From Plumapathes pennacea (taxonomy: Eukaryota > Cnidaria > Anthozoa > Antipatharia > Myriopathidae): DNA of 64,000 bases. The position numbers and the translations under genes were made by a program. The stretch lies in the NCBI GenBank assembly GCA_964036295.1, contig OZ038469.1, forward strand, positions 8,820,067 through 8,884,066. The letters are read 5' to 3'. Positions 43,657 to 54,035 of the stretch are shown here, in pieces (positions within the stretch are counted from its first letter, which is position 1; each line of letters begins with the position of its first letter). The notes under the pieces are model-generated. The model was not told the origin of the DNA. It was given only the letters and a program-made list of their open reading frames with translations, and made no database searches.

Positions 43657-44961
43657 CTAATCAGAGAACGCTTGAGAGAAACCCTGTAATTCGTTCCATT
43701 TAGTATACTCATCAAGAGCAGCAGAGTTGAGAGAGGCCAATTTTGCAGCTGGACCAGCTGGGTTTAAAACTTCCTTCAATTTAATGTAATGTAAGGCCGT
43801 CTGTGAAGATTTCCATCCAACGTGGTCCATTATTTCGCTTAGGCTCGTTTGAGAGAGAGCAAGAGAGACTGCAGCTCCGCTTCTAAAACCATGGAGGGTT
43901 ACTCTTCTATTCTGGAAACGTGCCCCTAAATGTTTGACATACTCGTCTAGCCTTGCTTGGGCGGCTGCTGAATTAAACTTTAGTGCAGTAACATGCTTCT
44001 CCTTGGATAAAGAGCGGAACAGGAAGCCTTTGGTGATATCAATTGCCAATAAATTGCAAATTTTGACGTAGCTTTCAATACCCACAACTGGACAGATTAG
44101 TTTATTCACACCCCTTTTGAAGGCAAATATATTCTGATCACCTTGGCGCAAGGTTTTTGACCAAAGATGATTGAACAGAAACCCTGAATTGTCAGGAAGA
44201 CGGAAAATTTCCTGCGTTTTGACGTGTGCTAAATCTGCAGCACGATCTCCTGAAAAGAAAAGGGCCTTAAAAAAGGCCTGGTCTCTTGCAAGCATATAAA
44301 TTCGGTAGGGTTCTAAAAAAGTTTGTGAAAGATTGGCCAGAATATGAGAGGAAACCTTCTCCAAATCGGAGAGCAAAAGGGGGGTTGCCTGAAGAGGTGT
44401 TACCCTTGCTTGTAATTGTTCGGCGTTAACGTTAGATAAGTAGTCCTTAACCTGTTTACTCGCAGCGGGGTTGCCTATAACGAGAGCGGTGTTCCAATCT
44501 CCTACTCTATGGTGGGTGGCGAGAATGGCCCTAAGTTTCCCGATTAAGCTATCGACAGTTCCTCTAGCTAAACGTTTAGGGCAACTGCATGAAAACTTCC
44601 CTTTATGACCAAGGAACTTGCAAAGATCTTTGTGAACGACAGTGCGACCATCACCATCTTTCCAAATCAAGAATTTTACAATATCAGTGGGAAGAGCTGA
44701 GGAGATGTTCTTAGGGGGTTGTAGGCGAGAGAGGAATTGAGAAAACTCCATCTCCAACGCTGACTTCTGCTTGGCGTAGTTACTGGACTGCTGCCTTTGA
44801 ACTAAATGGTCAAGACGAATCTGAATAGCGCTTTCGTTCACGGGGCGCCGAAGTCTTTTCTTTGGAAGAACTTCAACTGTGAAAGGACGCCTTTTATAGC
44901 CACAGTTTTGACAAAAGTGGAAAGCTTCGTCGTTGGCGTATGGGCACACGGGACAGGCCAC
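43657..44961 (-). CDS. Tyrosine recombinase (integrase) of the DIRS-type element
   Basis: 434 residues, intact. It integrates the element's circular DNA by strand exchange rather than by a DDE integrase (family knowledge). An N-terminal zinc ribbon (MACPVCPYANDEAFHFCQNC; Cys 3, 6, 17, 20) is followed by the core. Catalytic residues visible: Arg240 (SGDRAADL), HGFR (His357, Arg360), DHVGW (His380, Trp383) and the nucleophile Tyr392 in TALHYIKL. All expected residues are present, and it is the only undamaged gene of the element. It is the last gene on the minus strand, about 250 bp after the RNase H remnant. Confidence 0.9.
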   Translation of the reverse strand: MACPVCPYANDEAFHFCQNCGYKRRPFTVEVLPKKRLRRPVNESAIQIRLDHLVQRQQSSNYAKQKSALEMEFSQFLSRLQPPKNISSALPTDIVKFLIWKDGDGRTVVHKDLCKFLGHKGKFSCSCPKRLARGTVDSLIGKLRAILATHHRVGDWNTALVIGNPAASKQVKDYLSNVNAEQLQARVTPLQATPLLLSDLEKVSSHILANLSQTFLEPYRIYMLARDQAFFKALFFSGDRAADLAHVKTQEIFRLPDNSGFLFNHLWSKTLRQGDQNIFAFKRGVNKLICPVVGIESYVKICNLLAIDITKGFLFRSLSKEKHVTALKFNSAAAQARLDEYVKHLGARFQNRRVTLHGFRSGAAVSLALSQTSLSEIMDHVGWKSSQTALHYIKLKEVLNPAGPAAKLASLNSAALDEYTKWNELQGFSQAFSD

Positions 44962-45208
44962 TTGAGGTTGGAACAGTTTGGAAACTCTAGGAAGCGTCTA
45001 ACATGAATTAGAGATCACGACGCAGACAAAGTTATTATTATTATTATTTTTATTTTAACTTACATTGTCCAACTCGGAAGACCCATAGCTCTACTGGGGC
45101 AGGGACTGGGACAAAGCTACCAACTTTCTGTGGGGATAGAACTGCATCTTGTCCTCCCTTCTTGCATAGGACAAAATGCTCTGACGCTGAAGAGAGCAAT
45201 ATCGGCCA

Positions 45209-45673
45209 TCAATAGGGTTTTACAGGAAAATTTGGCACAACGATGGTGAAGGAAATTTCAGCCGACTGAAGAAACTTCAGGGTTGGTCCGATGAGGTTGA
45301 ATGGGGGAAAAACGTAAGGATTCTGCTTTGTTCTCCAAACTGTAGGGTTCTGTGCAAACAAATTGACACCGGTGGATTGAGGCATAGGAAAAGGAGTGAA
45401 ATGGGCAAGAGGGGTGCCATCAAAACCCAGCTGGGTATTTGAGTCCAGAGCCATGAGATCAATTGTATGGCCTGACTGCCCTCCAAACTCCTCCTGGATT
45501 CGCTTCCAACTTTTGAGTGACAACATTGTATCAGAGGGAGAAAGACGTCTAGATGGGTGATCAGCCGCGTTGCTTTCTGAGGGAACTTTGTGCACATAAG
45601 TTGTAGGTTCAACTTGGAGGTCAAACTGAAAACTTTCTTTGTCGCAGCAGTTAGCTGGGGACTTCTGCGCCAA
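45209..45673 (-). pseudogene. RNase H C-terminal remnant of the DIRS-type element
   Basis: Shows KVPSESNAADHPSRRLSPSD, GHTIDLMALDSNTQ, FTPFPMPQSTGVNLFAQNP and YVFPPF, the conserved tail of DIRS/Ngaro RT-RNase H proteins. The RNase H core that should precede it, with the acidic catalytic residues, is missing: only ~70 nt separate it from the RT connection sequence, so about 100 codons were deleted. Confidence 0.8.
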
Positions 45674-47146
45674 TGCATTAGTTCTTCCCGTACGCTTGAC
45701 GACATGGAGGCTTGCGGGCTCGCACCCGCTGAGGCGATTGCGGTCGCGATATTCCTGATGAAAAGCTTTGCCCTAGGAACAGCCAAATAGAAGGAGACAC
45801 ATTTCCCTTGAAAACGTTGAAGGGATTTGACTGAAACTGTTTTCTTGGAAGCCAGAATGGTTTCACGAAGCTTTGCGAATTTGGCAATCTTGTCTTCAGG
45901 AAGGAGAAAAGCTTGTAGAATTGTATCAACAATAAGGCCAAGATAGGTAAATTCGGGTAGACGGTACGAGTATAGACTTGGAGAGACCCAGAAAATATCC
46001 GAGGTCAATGAGAAGGTAACAGACGATGTAGATCGCAGCTTGGGCGGCTTTAAAACTGAAATTAGAGTCTCTTTTAGAGGGCGGAACTGACCAGGGCCCT
46101 GTGCGGGAGAATAGTTCACCATTCAGCCTGTCGTCAATGTATAGCGAACATGGGATACCAAGATGTCGAATAAAGCTAGACACCGCAAGGCCGGTAGAGT
46201 GGTATATGAAGGCGGATTCCTTCCAACCAAAAGGCAACGTGGTATTAACCAACCACCAACCTCCCCATTCCATGCCAAAAAATCTCCGTGATACGTCACT
46301 CAACAAGATGTGGTCATAACCAGACTTATCATCACATTTTGTCAGAAAAGACCCTCTATACGCGTATCTAGTGACATCTAACAGCTTGTCAGGGGAAAAT
46401 GGTTGATCCCTCATCCAGTTATTTAAGAATCTCGCATCCTGGCATAGACGAGGCTTTGTTGGCTCCACTGTGAGAGGAAGCACAATATAGGGAGGCTCTA
46501 CCTTTCCAACTTGACCCCAAACCAGGACTGCACCCATTTCAATCCTTTGGAGGAAGGTTTTTGTGATGAAGGACGCAAAATTCTTACAGCTTGCATGGTT
46601 AGGGAGAAACTTAGGAGGGGGAAAAGAGGAATCGTACAGCACCCCCTTAAACTTTCCTTTGAAAGGAACAATGAACTCTTCGACGTCTACTTTGTTGGCA
46701 ATCCAGCGGGAGATACGTTGGTGGCCTGGGGAGTCTCCTAAGATTGAATTCCAGGCGTGCTGGTGTTGATGCAGTTGACCAGCTACAAAAACGTCAGGAT
46801 TACGAAATGGGAGACTGGAAAGATCTGGGACTACAGAACCATCGAGAACCTGGTGAAATCCTGGCACGGGAAAGACTGTCCCCTGGCGAGGAGTCCCACC
46901 CACGGAAACCCACTCAACTCGTCTTGATGCCTTCTCGGAGGCTTCCAAAACGTTAAAAGACTGTTGGAGTTCCCAATTAGGAATTGTGACGCTGTCAACA
47001 TACTTGGGTTTTTTTCTTGGGATCTGGAAGGGTATGCATAACGGGGAAAAATGATAAGTGGAAAGTGGAAAAAACGCCGTGGGTAGGGACTCCTCGTCAG
47101 GAGACAGCAACTCCCGCACCCGATGAATCGGAATGCCCACGAGCAT
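45674..47146 (-). pseudogene. Reverse transcriptase of the DIRS-type element, frameshifted
   Basis: Frame 1 (47146-45926) carries KVEPPYIVLPLTVEPTKPRL, FLTKCDDKSGYDHILLSD, LPFGWKESAFIYHSTGLA and the catalytic LYIDDR. A one-base shift near 45955 moves the continuation TYLGLIVDT...KTVSVKSLQRFQGKCVS to the second frame (45277-46122). The RT palm residues (D in KCDDKSG, YIDD) are intact. The protein would stop at SWPYC. Confidence 0.85.
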
Positions 47147-47341
47147 GCCCAGAAAAAAGACATACCCGCGTGAGATGCTGGCCCTTCAAAGGATTGAAAG
47201 GATTTAAGGAGGCAAAAGTATATATCACAGGAAAATTACCTTTAATGTCTGTAGTAACAAAGCGAAAACAAAAAATATGAATCAGCAGTATAGCTCAACA
47301 CCAAACTCATCACTAAACTATAAACAACCAAAACTGGACGG

Positions 47342-47884
47342 TTAGGAATTGGAATTCTGACGGTCCGACTTGAACCGTTTGGGACCTGGATTGTGCTGCT
47401 GATCAGATAGACGCTTAAAACACCTCGACTGAATGTGGCCCATTTTTCCGCAGAAATAATATTGCAGAGAGCTGAAGGTGCTTCTGGGGCTTTGGCTTGT
47501 AGAGGAGGAGGACCAAGGCCGGCGTGGGGCCTGGTTGCCTCTCCGAACGGACTTGTCTACTTTGGACATGATGTCCAGGACCCGCTCGTGGTTCTTGTCG
47601 CCCAAGAGAGCAGCTAGATACTTCCTGAATTGATCTGGCGGGGCATAAGCCTTCTCTTTGAGAGCCTGGAAGACCGTCTGATAATAAGGCAGTTTTGTGT
47701 GGTTGGATGAGCGCGCCACTGCCTTAAGCTCTATCAGGATGTCAAATGCTTCGTCCTTGTCAAAAGGCGGATTTTTCCTTCGGAGAAGAGATGAAAGCTT
47801 ATCCAAAACTGAATCAACGGTGTCCTCCTTTCCCTCTTCTAGTTTTTTAATACGCCCTTGCAAGGCTTGCAAATCGTCATTGTG
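47342..47884 (-). CDS. Gag-like protein, main exon
   Basis: Encodes HNDDLQALQGRIKKLEEGKE (coiled-coil-like), a helical region, a Ser/Arg stretch and a C-terminal zinc knuckle YFCGKMGHIQSRC. The first cysteine of the CCHC box is Tyr (TAT). The acceptor TTTACAG|C at 47884 joins in frame to an upstream exon ending at 48880. Without splicing, an ORF opens at 47929. It lies about 200 bp upstream of RT. Confidence 0.7.
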   Translation of the reverse strand, partial: HNDDLQALQGRIKKLEEGKEDTVDSVLDKLSSLLRRKNPPFDKDEAFDILIELKAVARSSNHTKLPYYQTVFQALKEKAYAPPDQFRKYLAALLGDKNHERVLDIMSKVDKSVRRGNQAPRRPWSSSSTSQSPRSTFSSLQYYFCGKMGHIQSRCFKRLSDQQHNPGPKRFKSDRQNSNS

Positions 47885-48879
47885 CTGTAAACATGGGGGC
47901 AAGACGTATGAGGACGGGGGAACAAACAAAGACTAGCGTGAGTGATAATGGACCGCATGTGGGGATTGAAAATAGTCTCCTGAACTGAAACACATGGGCA
48001 CAAATTATACGGCCCTTTTTCGGATGATGTCAAAAACCAAAAACCAAAGCGATCACAAAGCCAATCAATGAGACAAGCGAAAACACGTCCACCCGATCAG
48101 AAGCACAAGCGAAAGAGAACGTGCTCCATGATCAAGTCCGCGGGCAAAGTCGTAAGCAAACCCATACGCTACTGACAATCAAGACCCGCAGCACCCGCAG
48201 GTACAAAGAAACATTCGTGATGAAGCTCGCAAGCACCATAAATGCTCGTAATCAAAACCGCAGGAACAGAAGAATATTGACAAACACGACCCGCCCAAAC
48301 GCGGTAAAAATCTCTCATAAGCAAGCCCGCAGGCACCCGAAAACACTCGTAACCAAACCCGCAGGCACGGAAAATACTGGCAACACTCATAATCAAGCCC
48401 GCAGGCACAAGAAAAAACACTCGTGATCAAGCTCGCAAGCACGATAAATGCTCGTAACCAAAACCGCAGGAACGGTAAAATACTGGCAAACACGACCCGC
48501 CCAAAGGCGGTGAGAATCTCTCGTAAGCAAGCCCGCAGGCACCAGAAAACACTCGTAACCAAACCCGCAGGCACAGAAAATACTGGCAATCACGACCCGC
48601 CGGGGCGGTAAAACACTCGTAGCCAAACCCGTAGGGACAACAAGGTAAAACACAGGTAAACCTAATTATGAGAAGACAGGCGTTGAAATACTGTAGGGCG
48701 ACTAGCGACTCAAGGGAACGGGTATTGAAGACGCAAAGCACAATAAGAAATGATAAGGTGGTATGAAATAAGCAGCATGGCGAAAAACAAGTGAAGAGAC
48801 GAATGGCGAGCAACACGAGGTCGTCCGCCACAGGGTGTGTTTTTATAAAGCGGAGAAAAAGGTAAGGAGAGAACTTCAC
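47885..48879 (-). repeat. Candidate gag intron filled with ~206-bp and ~35-bp tandem repeats
   Basis: Between donor GAG|GTGAAG and acceptor TTTACAG lies about 995 bp. At 48180-48620, a degenerate unit of about 30-35 bp (ACTCGTAACCAAACCCGCAGG) repeats many times. Two larger blocks (48218-48384 and 48424-48588) are about 85-90% identical, offset by 206 bp. Long minus-strand frames (VPAGLVTSVF-type) are repeat artefacts. Confidence 0.7.
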
Positions 48880-48990
48880 CTCAACTGGTTCAACGGGTGG
48901 TTGTGATGCTTGGACTTGTATAGCGTCGTGTACCTCCCGCAGAACAGGAGGTACGGGGACTTGGGCCTCTTCGGGTGGCGGTTCGGCCAT
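48880..48990 (-). CDS. Candidate gag first exon
   Basis: ATG at 48990, just inside A1: MAEPPPEEAQVPVPPVLREV then HDAIQVQASQPPVEPVE, ending at a GAG|GTGAAG donor in phase 0, which fits the phase 0 acceptor at 47884. The EPPPEE codons contain the 18-bp segment that is complementary to A2. Confidence 0.55.
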
Positions 48991-48997
48991 GGAGAAA

Positions 48998-49188
48998 TCG
49001 CGGTTGTACGTCCTCGGCGGTAACTTGCAAAAGACGCTTTCCAGATTTCAGAATACTTATTTGAGGACCCCTCAACCAATAGGAGAGTGGGATGCTCCCG
49101 GGAGAACTTAACGGGCGGTATTTAGCGTGCGTTATTTCATAACTTGTCGGATTCCGACAGAATATGAATATTCAAATGACTTTGAATA
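48998..49188 (-). repeat. Split direct repeat A1
   Basis: 191-bp copy of 41528-41718, marking the 5' end of the DIRS-type element. It probably carries its promoter (family knowledge). Confidence 0.85.
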
Positions 49189-51100
49189 CTGAAGGCATTG
49201 ACTTGTCAGGGCATTATCTAATTGAACTTGTTTAGATCATGGCAATTTTTTCTGCCCACACCAGCTACTAACACAGTAAATCTCTTCTGAACATTACTTT
49301 ATACACAGTAATGTATAAAGTACAGCTAAACTGCTAATTCAAAAATGCAAAAGGAAATGCAGCAATAAATTACATTCTTTTCCTGGTGCCAAATTGACAA
49401 AATAATCATTCATAACAATTTCTAGTTTACTAAACATCATTTCTGTTTATTTATATATATCATAATTTTGCGTGGGTGTGCCGTGCGGTCCTGAAAACCG
49501 TTAGCCTATTTCAGACGAAAATATCTGATTTTCTATACGTTATTTCCGACCTAACTTCAAAAATGTACACGACACGTACGTATGTGGCATATATATCGGA
49601 GTACCCCAGCGGGTTTCAGCGCAAATTATAACCGAGACACGGGTGAAAAACAAGTCAGACATTTGAGCGAGACACGAGCAAGACGGAGTTCAGCAATGAG
49701 CGATAATAAATGGGCGATAACTGAACGAGAATCAAGGGACACACTTGACTGAGCGTGACATATGGATGGATTGTTTCTGGCGAGATTATCGACCGTCATT
49801 GGACTTATTTTTTCTACGAGATTATCGCCTGTCATTTGACTTATGTGTATCGCACGTAAACAAATGAAGTTCACATGGGACGTGTTGACATAACCAACGA
49901 CACAGCAGAGTTGATTCAAAATTGCAGTTTAATTACATATTGATCTCTTAAGATACTTGCTCAAAATACAATGAAAAAGTCTCAGTTGTCAAACAATATT
50001 GGCTAACATACCATATTTCTTCGTGAAACTGACACCACGTGGCGATGTACTTCGCAAAATTATTTCAAGTCCGATTGCTAATTTTGCTCTTATTTTGTCT
50101 GCAGACTTAATAGATTTACTTTAACGAGATTGATCTGTGATCTGAAGTTTAGAACCATTTCACTCAAGTTTTGTTTACATAAATCACAGATGAACACCAG
50201 ACCCCCACTGAGTAGTAGCCTGTGTCAGTAAAATCTTTCTGCTGTCGAAATTAGATCATGATATAACTGTGATATTATATGATCATTGTAGTTCTAAAAT
50301 GTACTTTGATATGTAAACTATATTGTAGTAGCGGAAGTTTTCTGTTGCAGCATTTTTCAATGCCTAAGAAACTACAAAGATCGTTCTTACATATGTTTTT
50401 TTTCTTAAAACGATGTAAACAAGATTTTTTCCGTCAGTGTTGCATTATGGGAACTCAGTTTATTGTTTGCGAAAACTTTATTTTATGTTCTTAGTTTGTA
50501 TTTTACGCTTCATATACATTTTATATTTAGTCTGCCTCAAAAGAGTTTAATATTATGGAGTTCAGAAGCGTTCGACTGTGATGGTACTGTACAGTCAAAT
50601 TCATAGTACATAATAACTTGAGTTATTACTCACTAGACCAGAAAGATCTCTCACGTATATTTTTTCTCTTACGTATATTTAGCTGTCAATTACAGCTACT
50701 TGAACATGATGCATACGCTAAGAAGATTAGCAAAGAAGAGATAAGTGGCCATTATAGATAGCCGAAAATGATACCGGAAAAGCATTCCAACATGAGATAA
50801 GGCTATTAAGCTGTCTTATAGCAACTTAAGATGTCGGATATTCCCAGTTAATTCCTCCAGAAAACATGTCAGCTTGAAAATTCACTTGTTATATAGAAAG
50901 CGTCATACCAGTACTGTGACGTGCATCGAAAAGCAAATTCAAAATGCTCTCGACAGAAACGATCACTCAAGGCAAAAGCAAACCACTCATTGAAAATATT
51001 ATTCCGTATGAAACATCATATCTGGCATATGTATTCGACTTGACATCCGACTCCTAAATTTCGCTTAAATCCTCTGATAAGCAAATGAAGTTCGTGTGGT
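49189..51100. other. No confident gene
   Basis: AT-rich. 49470-49565 is a diverged relative of the 40556-40700 repeat (GTGCCGTGCGGTCCTGAAAA, CTATTTCAGAC). 49780-49850 has two tandem copies of GAGATTATCGxCxGTCATT. Nothing else supported. Confidence 0.45.
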
Positions 51101-51106
51101 TAAATA

Positions 51107-51643
51107 TCAGAGCTGCCAGAGACGGACAGCAACTTTGTTATAATGCAGCAGGAATACTTTTTGTATCCACCGAGTGACCACAGATATTATGAATGTGTTT
51201 GGCTGCCCATAGAATTCCAGTTTCACGTTATGAATGTCTTTTGTGGGGATACAATAAAATTGAGCAAAGCGAGATCTACCAACGGTCACTTCTTCATCAG
51301 CCATGTCCCAATTTTGAAATAATGACGCCATCTGTTCCACTGATTGTTTGACCTTCGTGGCACCGAGCCAAAATGTCGCAACAACAACATAAATGCACAG
51401 TAGAGTGAAATTTTGATTCCAAACAAAAGTCAGATTTTCTGACGCTTTACTTGTATCAGCAAGAATAATACAAAGTAAAAGAATACAAAGTACCCTCAAG
51501 TTCACCTTCATACTAAACAGTTCCATACAATCCACTATCAAGCGATTGCCAAAAATCGAAGTTGCTTCGCCGTCTTCACACACGTTCTTCTTAAAGGCTG
51601 AGCGACCCTGCATTTTGAGAATGCGTGACATCTTTTTATGCAC
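51107..51643 (-). CDS. Unknown protein with signal-like and membrane segments
   Basis: 178 residues, uninterrupted. An internal start MKVNLRVLCILLLCIILADT resembles a signal peptide. FTLLCIYVVVATFWLGA is a likely membrane segment, followed by a soluble part (WDMADEEVTVGRSRFAQFYC, KLEFYGQPNTFIISVVTRWI). The first residues MSRILKMQGRSAFKK and about 200 bp upstream also occur in the Helitron copies at 18511-21073 and 61916-63073, where the frame soon stops. It is either a host gene whose 5' part was captured by that Helitron, or element DNA with a chance ORF. No family recognised. Confidence 0.4.
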   Translation of the reverse strand: MHKKMSRILKMQGRSAFKKNVCEDGEATSIFGNRLIVDCMELFSMKVNLRVLCILLLCIILADTSKASENLTFVWNQNFTLLCIYVVVATFWLGATKVKQSVEQMASLFQNWDMADEEVTVGRSRFAQFYCIPTKDIHNVKLEFYGQPNTFIISVVTRWIQKVFLLHYNKVAVRLWQL

Positions 51644-51862
51644 AATCGATTTTTGACAGTTTGACTTCGACTCTTATTTCTAGTGTATTTTTCATATCAG
51701 GTATACAATGACCATTGCGAAACAAAGGCTACATGATTGAATGAAAGAAACATTTCAACAGGCAATGTACGATAAGCAGAAGAATGTTATGAGGCAACAG
51801 ATGTCATGTACAGAGTATAGCATAAAAATCGCCATTGTTTTGGAGTACAGGCACTGAGGGTG
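51600..51862 (-). mobile_element. Homology segment to Helitron family A/B
   Basis: On the minus strand, TACTCTGTACATGACATCTG, GCCTCATAAxATTCTTCTGC, TTTCGCAATGGTCATT and ATGTCACGCATTCTCAA match 20400-20870 and 62400-62870, but about 220 bp in the middle is absent here. Confidence 0.7.
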
Positions 51863-52096
51863 GTCACTGCCAGAGATTTGTTTACGTCCTCAGCGGTTCT
51901 TTTACGTCCCCCTGTAATCAAGTATAGAAGTAGGGAGACGGGACCGCCATTTTACGTAGTCATCCAAGCCATGCCATTTGCTGATAGAAACAAAGGCAGC
52001 ATCTTATCCTTAGTTATTTTAAGACCCGAGTGCTGGTCCGGCCGGGGTTCAAACCCGCAACCTCCCGCACGAAAGACCGGTGTAAGAGTCTTTTTT

Positions 52097-52235
52097 GCCC
52101 CCCTGGCAAAAATGCCTCCCCGGACATTATTGCCCAGGCAAAAATGCCTCCCCGGGCTTTTACGCCCAGGCAAAAATGCCTCCCCGGGCATTTTTGCCCA
52201 GGCAAAAAAGCCCTCTCTGGGTAAAAATGCCCCCC
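52097..52235. repeat. Palindromic tandem repeat GGCAAAAATGCCTCCCCGGGC
   Basis: Four degenerate copies of a ~35-bp unit, each an inverted repeat (CCCAGGCAAAAATGCC / GGCATTTTTGCCCAGG). Related units are at 53935-54035. Confidence 0.85.
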
Positions 52236-52329
52236 ATTCACAAAATCATCGATTTCGAGTTACAAGTAATTCTGATCAACAAATCCGTGCACAGCTCGTC
52301 CGTGCGTAAACATAGGATACTGAAATAAT

Positions 52330-53900
52330 CAAATTCTAGCCAACATCTGGATGTAATCAGTTCATACTGTCAAGTGCTGCATGACCTGTGGTGTCTTTGA
52401 TGAACTGTTTCGGAGGAGTGAGCCTAGCGTGCGGCGGAAACAATTATCGCTGCTTTTTTGTGTTGGAATTGTTCTCGGTTTACGGTGAATTTTGATATAA
52501 CAGAGAACGCGTGGCAGAAATTAAACCTGACAGGGTTAGGGTTAACGGCGAACGTCTGAGAGGTCTCTCTCGGAAGACATTTCAGCTCAGCGATCTGGGA
52601 ACTTTTCAATTAATACTGTATCGAATGATAGCTTATCCACGTTGTGCCTCTAATAGTACACTTTTACCTTTTCAATTGGCTTTTGTAACTTGACAGCCGG
52701 ATACACTAATTATTCAGTGGTGGACGAGAACCAGGTACTCCAAACGTCAATATTTCACGTTTGATTCAAACTTTACCCTGTACAGAATGTCATTCAAGTC
52801 GTTTGTTTCTAAATACAACGGCAAATATTTATTTGGTCTTTGTTGAAATACATTTCCAGTTAGCTGGGAAAAACACAAGTTGCGACCCTTAATATGATGT
52901 ATTGTACTTTGATTAGCAATTGTAACTTGACATATTCGGATACAATTGACTTATCATAGGCAAAAGCCAAATTATCCAAAACGGCACACAGTTGTAACGC
53001 TTGCCGAGGGCACGGAGCAGAACGAACTCACAGGTCACTAACATAACACTTTCATTACAAACGGTCTGAACTCTACGAGCAGCTCAGCAATCTCCTTCAC
53101 ATATCTAAAGTACACGTACAGTCATACAGTAGAACAAAGGCTATACAAAAAGGCGAAACAATAAAGAAAGGCTAGTTCACAATAATAATCAAGTATTGTA
53201 CTAAACGGATATTCCAAAGATATCTGAGTTGTAACTCAACAGACTCAGACACGTACTGTACTGTAATCACTAACTAACTAAACGCAACACAATGATCAGT
53301 GTTGGTTACAATATGATTAAGCAAAATAAAAGAACGAACTTTTTAAATAATAGCTTGCCCCGAAAGACTATCAAAACAGCAATTTGAATTTGCTGTCGGA
53401 GATGACAAAGGTTTTGCCCTCGGAAATGCCAAGACAATCAATGACAGAGAAATCGCAGGCAGCCCACCCTGTAACAATTTATTTTAGAAAAGTTTCAGAG
53501 CAAACCGCAAACCTGAATTTCAAAAGTTCTCGAAATGGAAGGGAAAGAAAGGGAAAGAATATAAAAAAAAGTGAGGAGGGTAGTACCCTCCTTCCCCATC
53601 TCCCCTGAGTTCCTTTTTTTTTTTCGCGTGTGTTTTCTTGTCTAAATTGGCCCTCCCCTTCCGCTTGAGGATGTGTTAACAGACGCCGTGGTCAACCACC
53701 GTGACGAAGGTGCACGCTGCCTGTGGAGTGAGATAAGAAAGTCCGGAATCGGTGTCACATTTTGGCACAACTGAATAATTCTCTTTTATGACGCCTTAGA
53801 AGAGTCCTGGTATTGTGCTAACCTTTTTGAATATGCCTTCGTTTGTATTTAAGTATCCTTGTTTGGCTAGAGTTATTTGTAACTATTGAAATGACCTTTC
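52330..53900. other. Interior of the TGTA..TACA element: no gene
   Basis: No coding region supported. Includes TTAGGGTTA near 52540 (single, not an array) and T-rich/A-rich stretches near 53560-53630. Confidence 0.4.
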
Positions 53901-53934
53901 TGAACGCCGGGCATTTTAGCTCAGAGGGGAAAAC

Positions 53935-54035
53935 TTTAGCTAGAACATTTTTGCCTGGGCGGAAATGCCCGGAGGGCATTATCGCCTGGGATGAAATGCC
54001 CGGGGAGGCAAAATATTGGGGGGGCAATTTTGCCC
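53935..54035. repeat. Palindromic TTTGCCTGGGCGGAAATGCCC repeats, right end
   Basis: Two to three copies of a diverged GGCAAAAATGCC-type unit, the counterpart of the array at 52097-52235. Confidence 0.75.

Larger units (their letters stand above)
41389..49188 (-). mobile_element. PAT/Ngaro-like DIRS-order retrotransposon with split direct repeats
   Basis: Minus-strand order: A1 (49188-48998), gag, RT, RNase H remnant, tyrosine recombinase, B1 (41773-41719), A2 (41718-41528 and on to 41444), B2 (41443-41389). A1 and A2 are near-identical over 191 bp and B1 and B2 over 55 bp. This A1...B1-A2-B2 pattern is the split direct repeat layout of PAT- and Ngaro-type elements. No methyltransferase ORF. 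The third copy of the 1.72-kb Helitron sits in the 3' region at 41888-43606. Length without it is about 6.1 kb. Confidence 0.88.

Noticed and set aside
48169-48990. Minus-strand frames rich in VPAGLVTSVF and ACGLxYE
   Set aside because: They are repeat-derived open frames inside the tandem array; only the first 37 codons from 48990 look like real protein.
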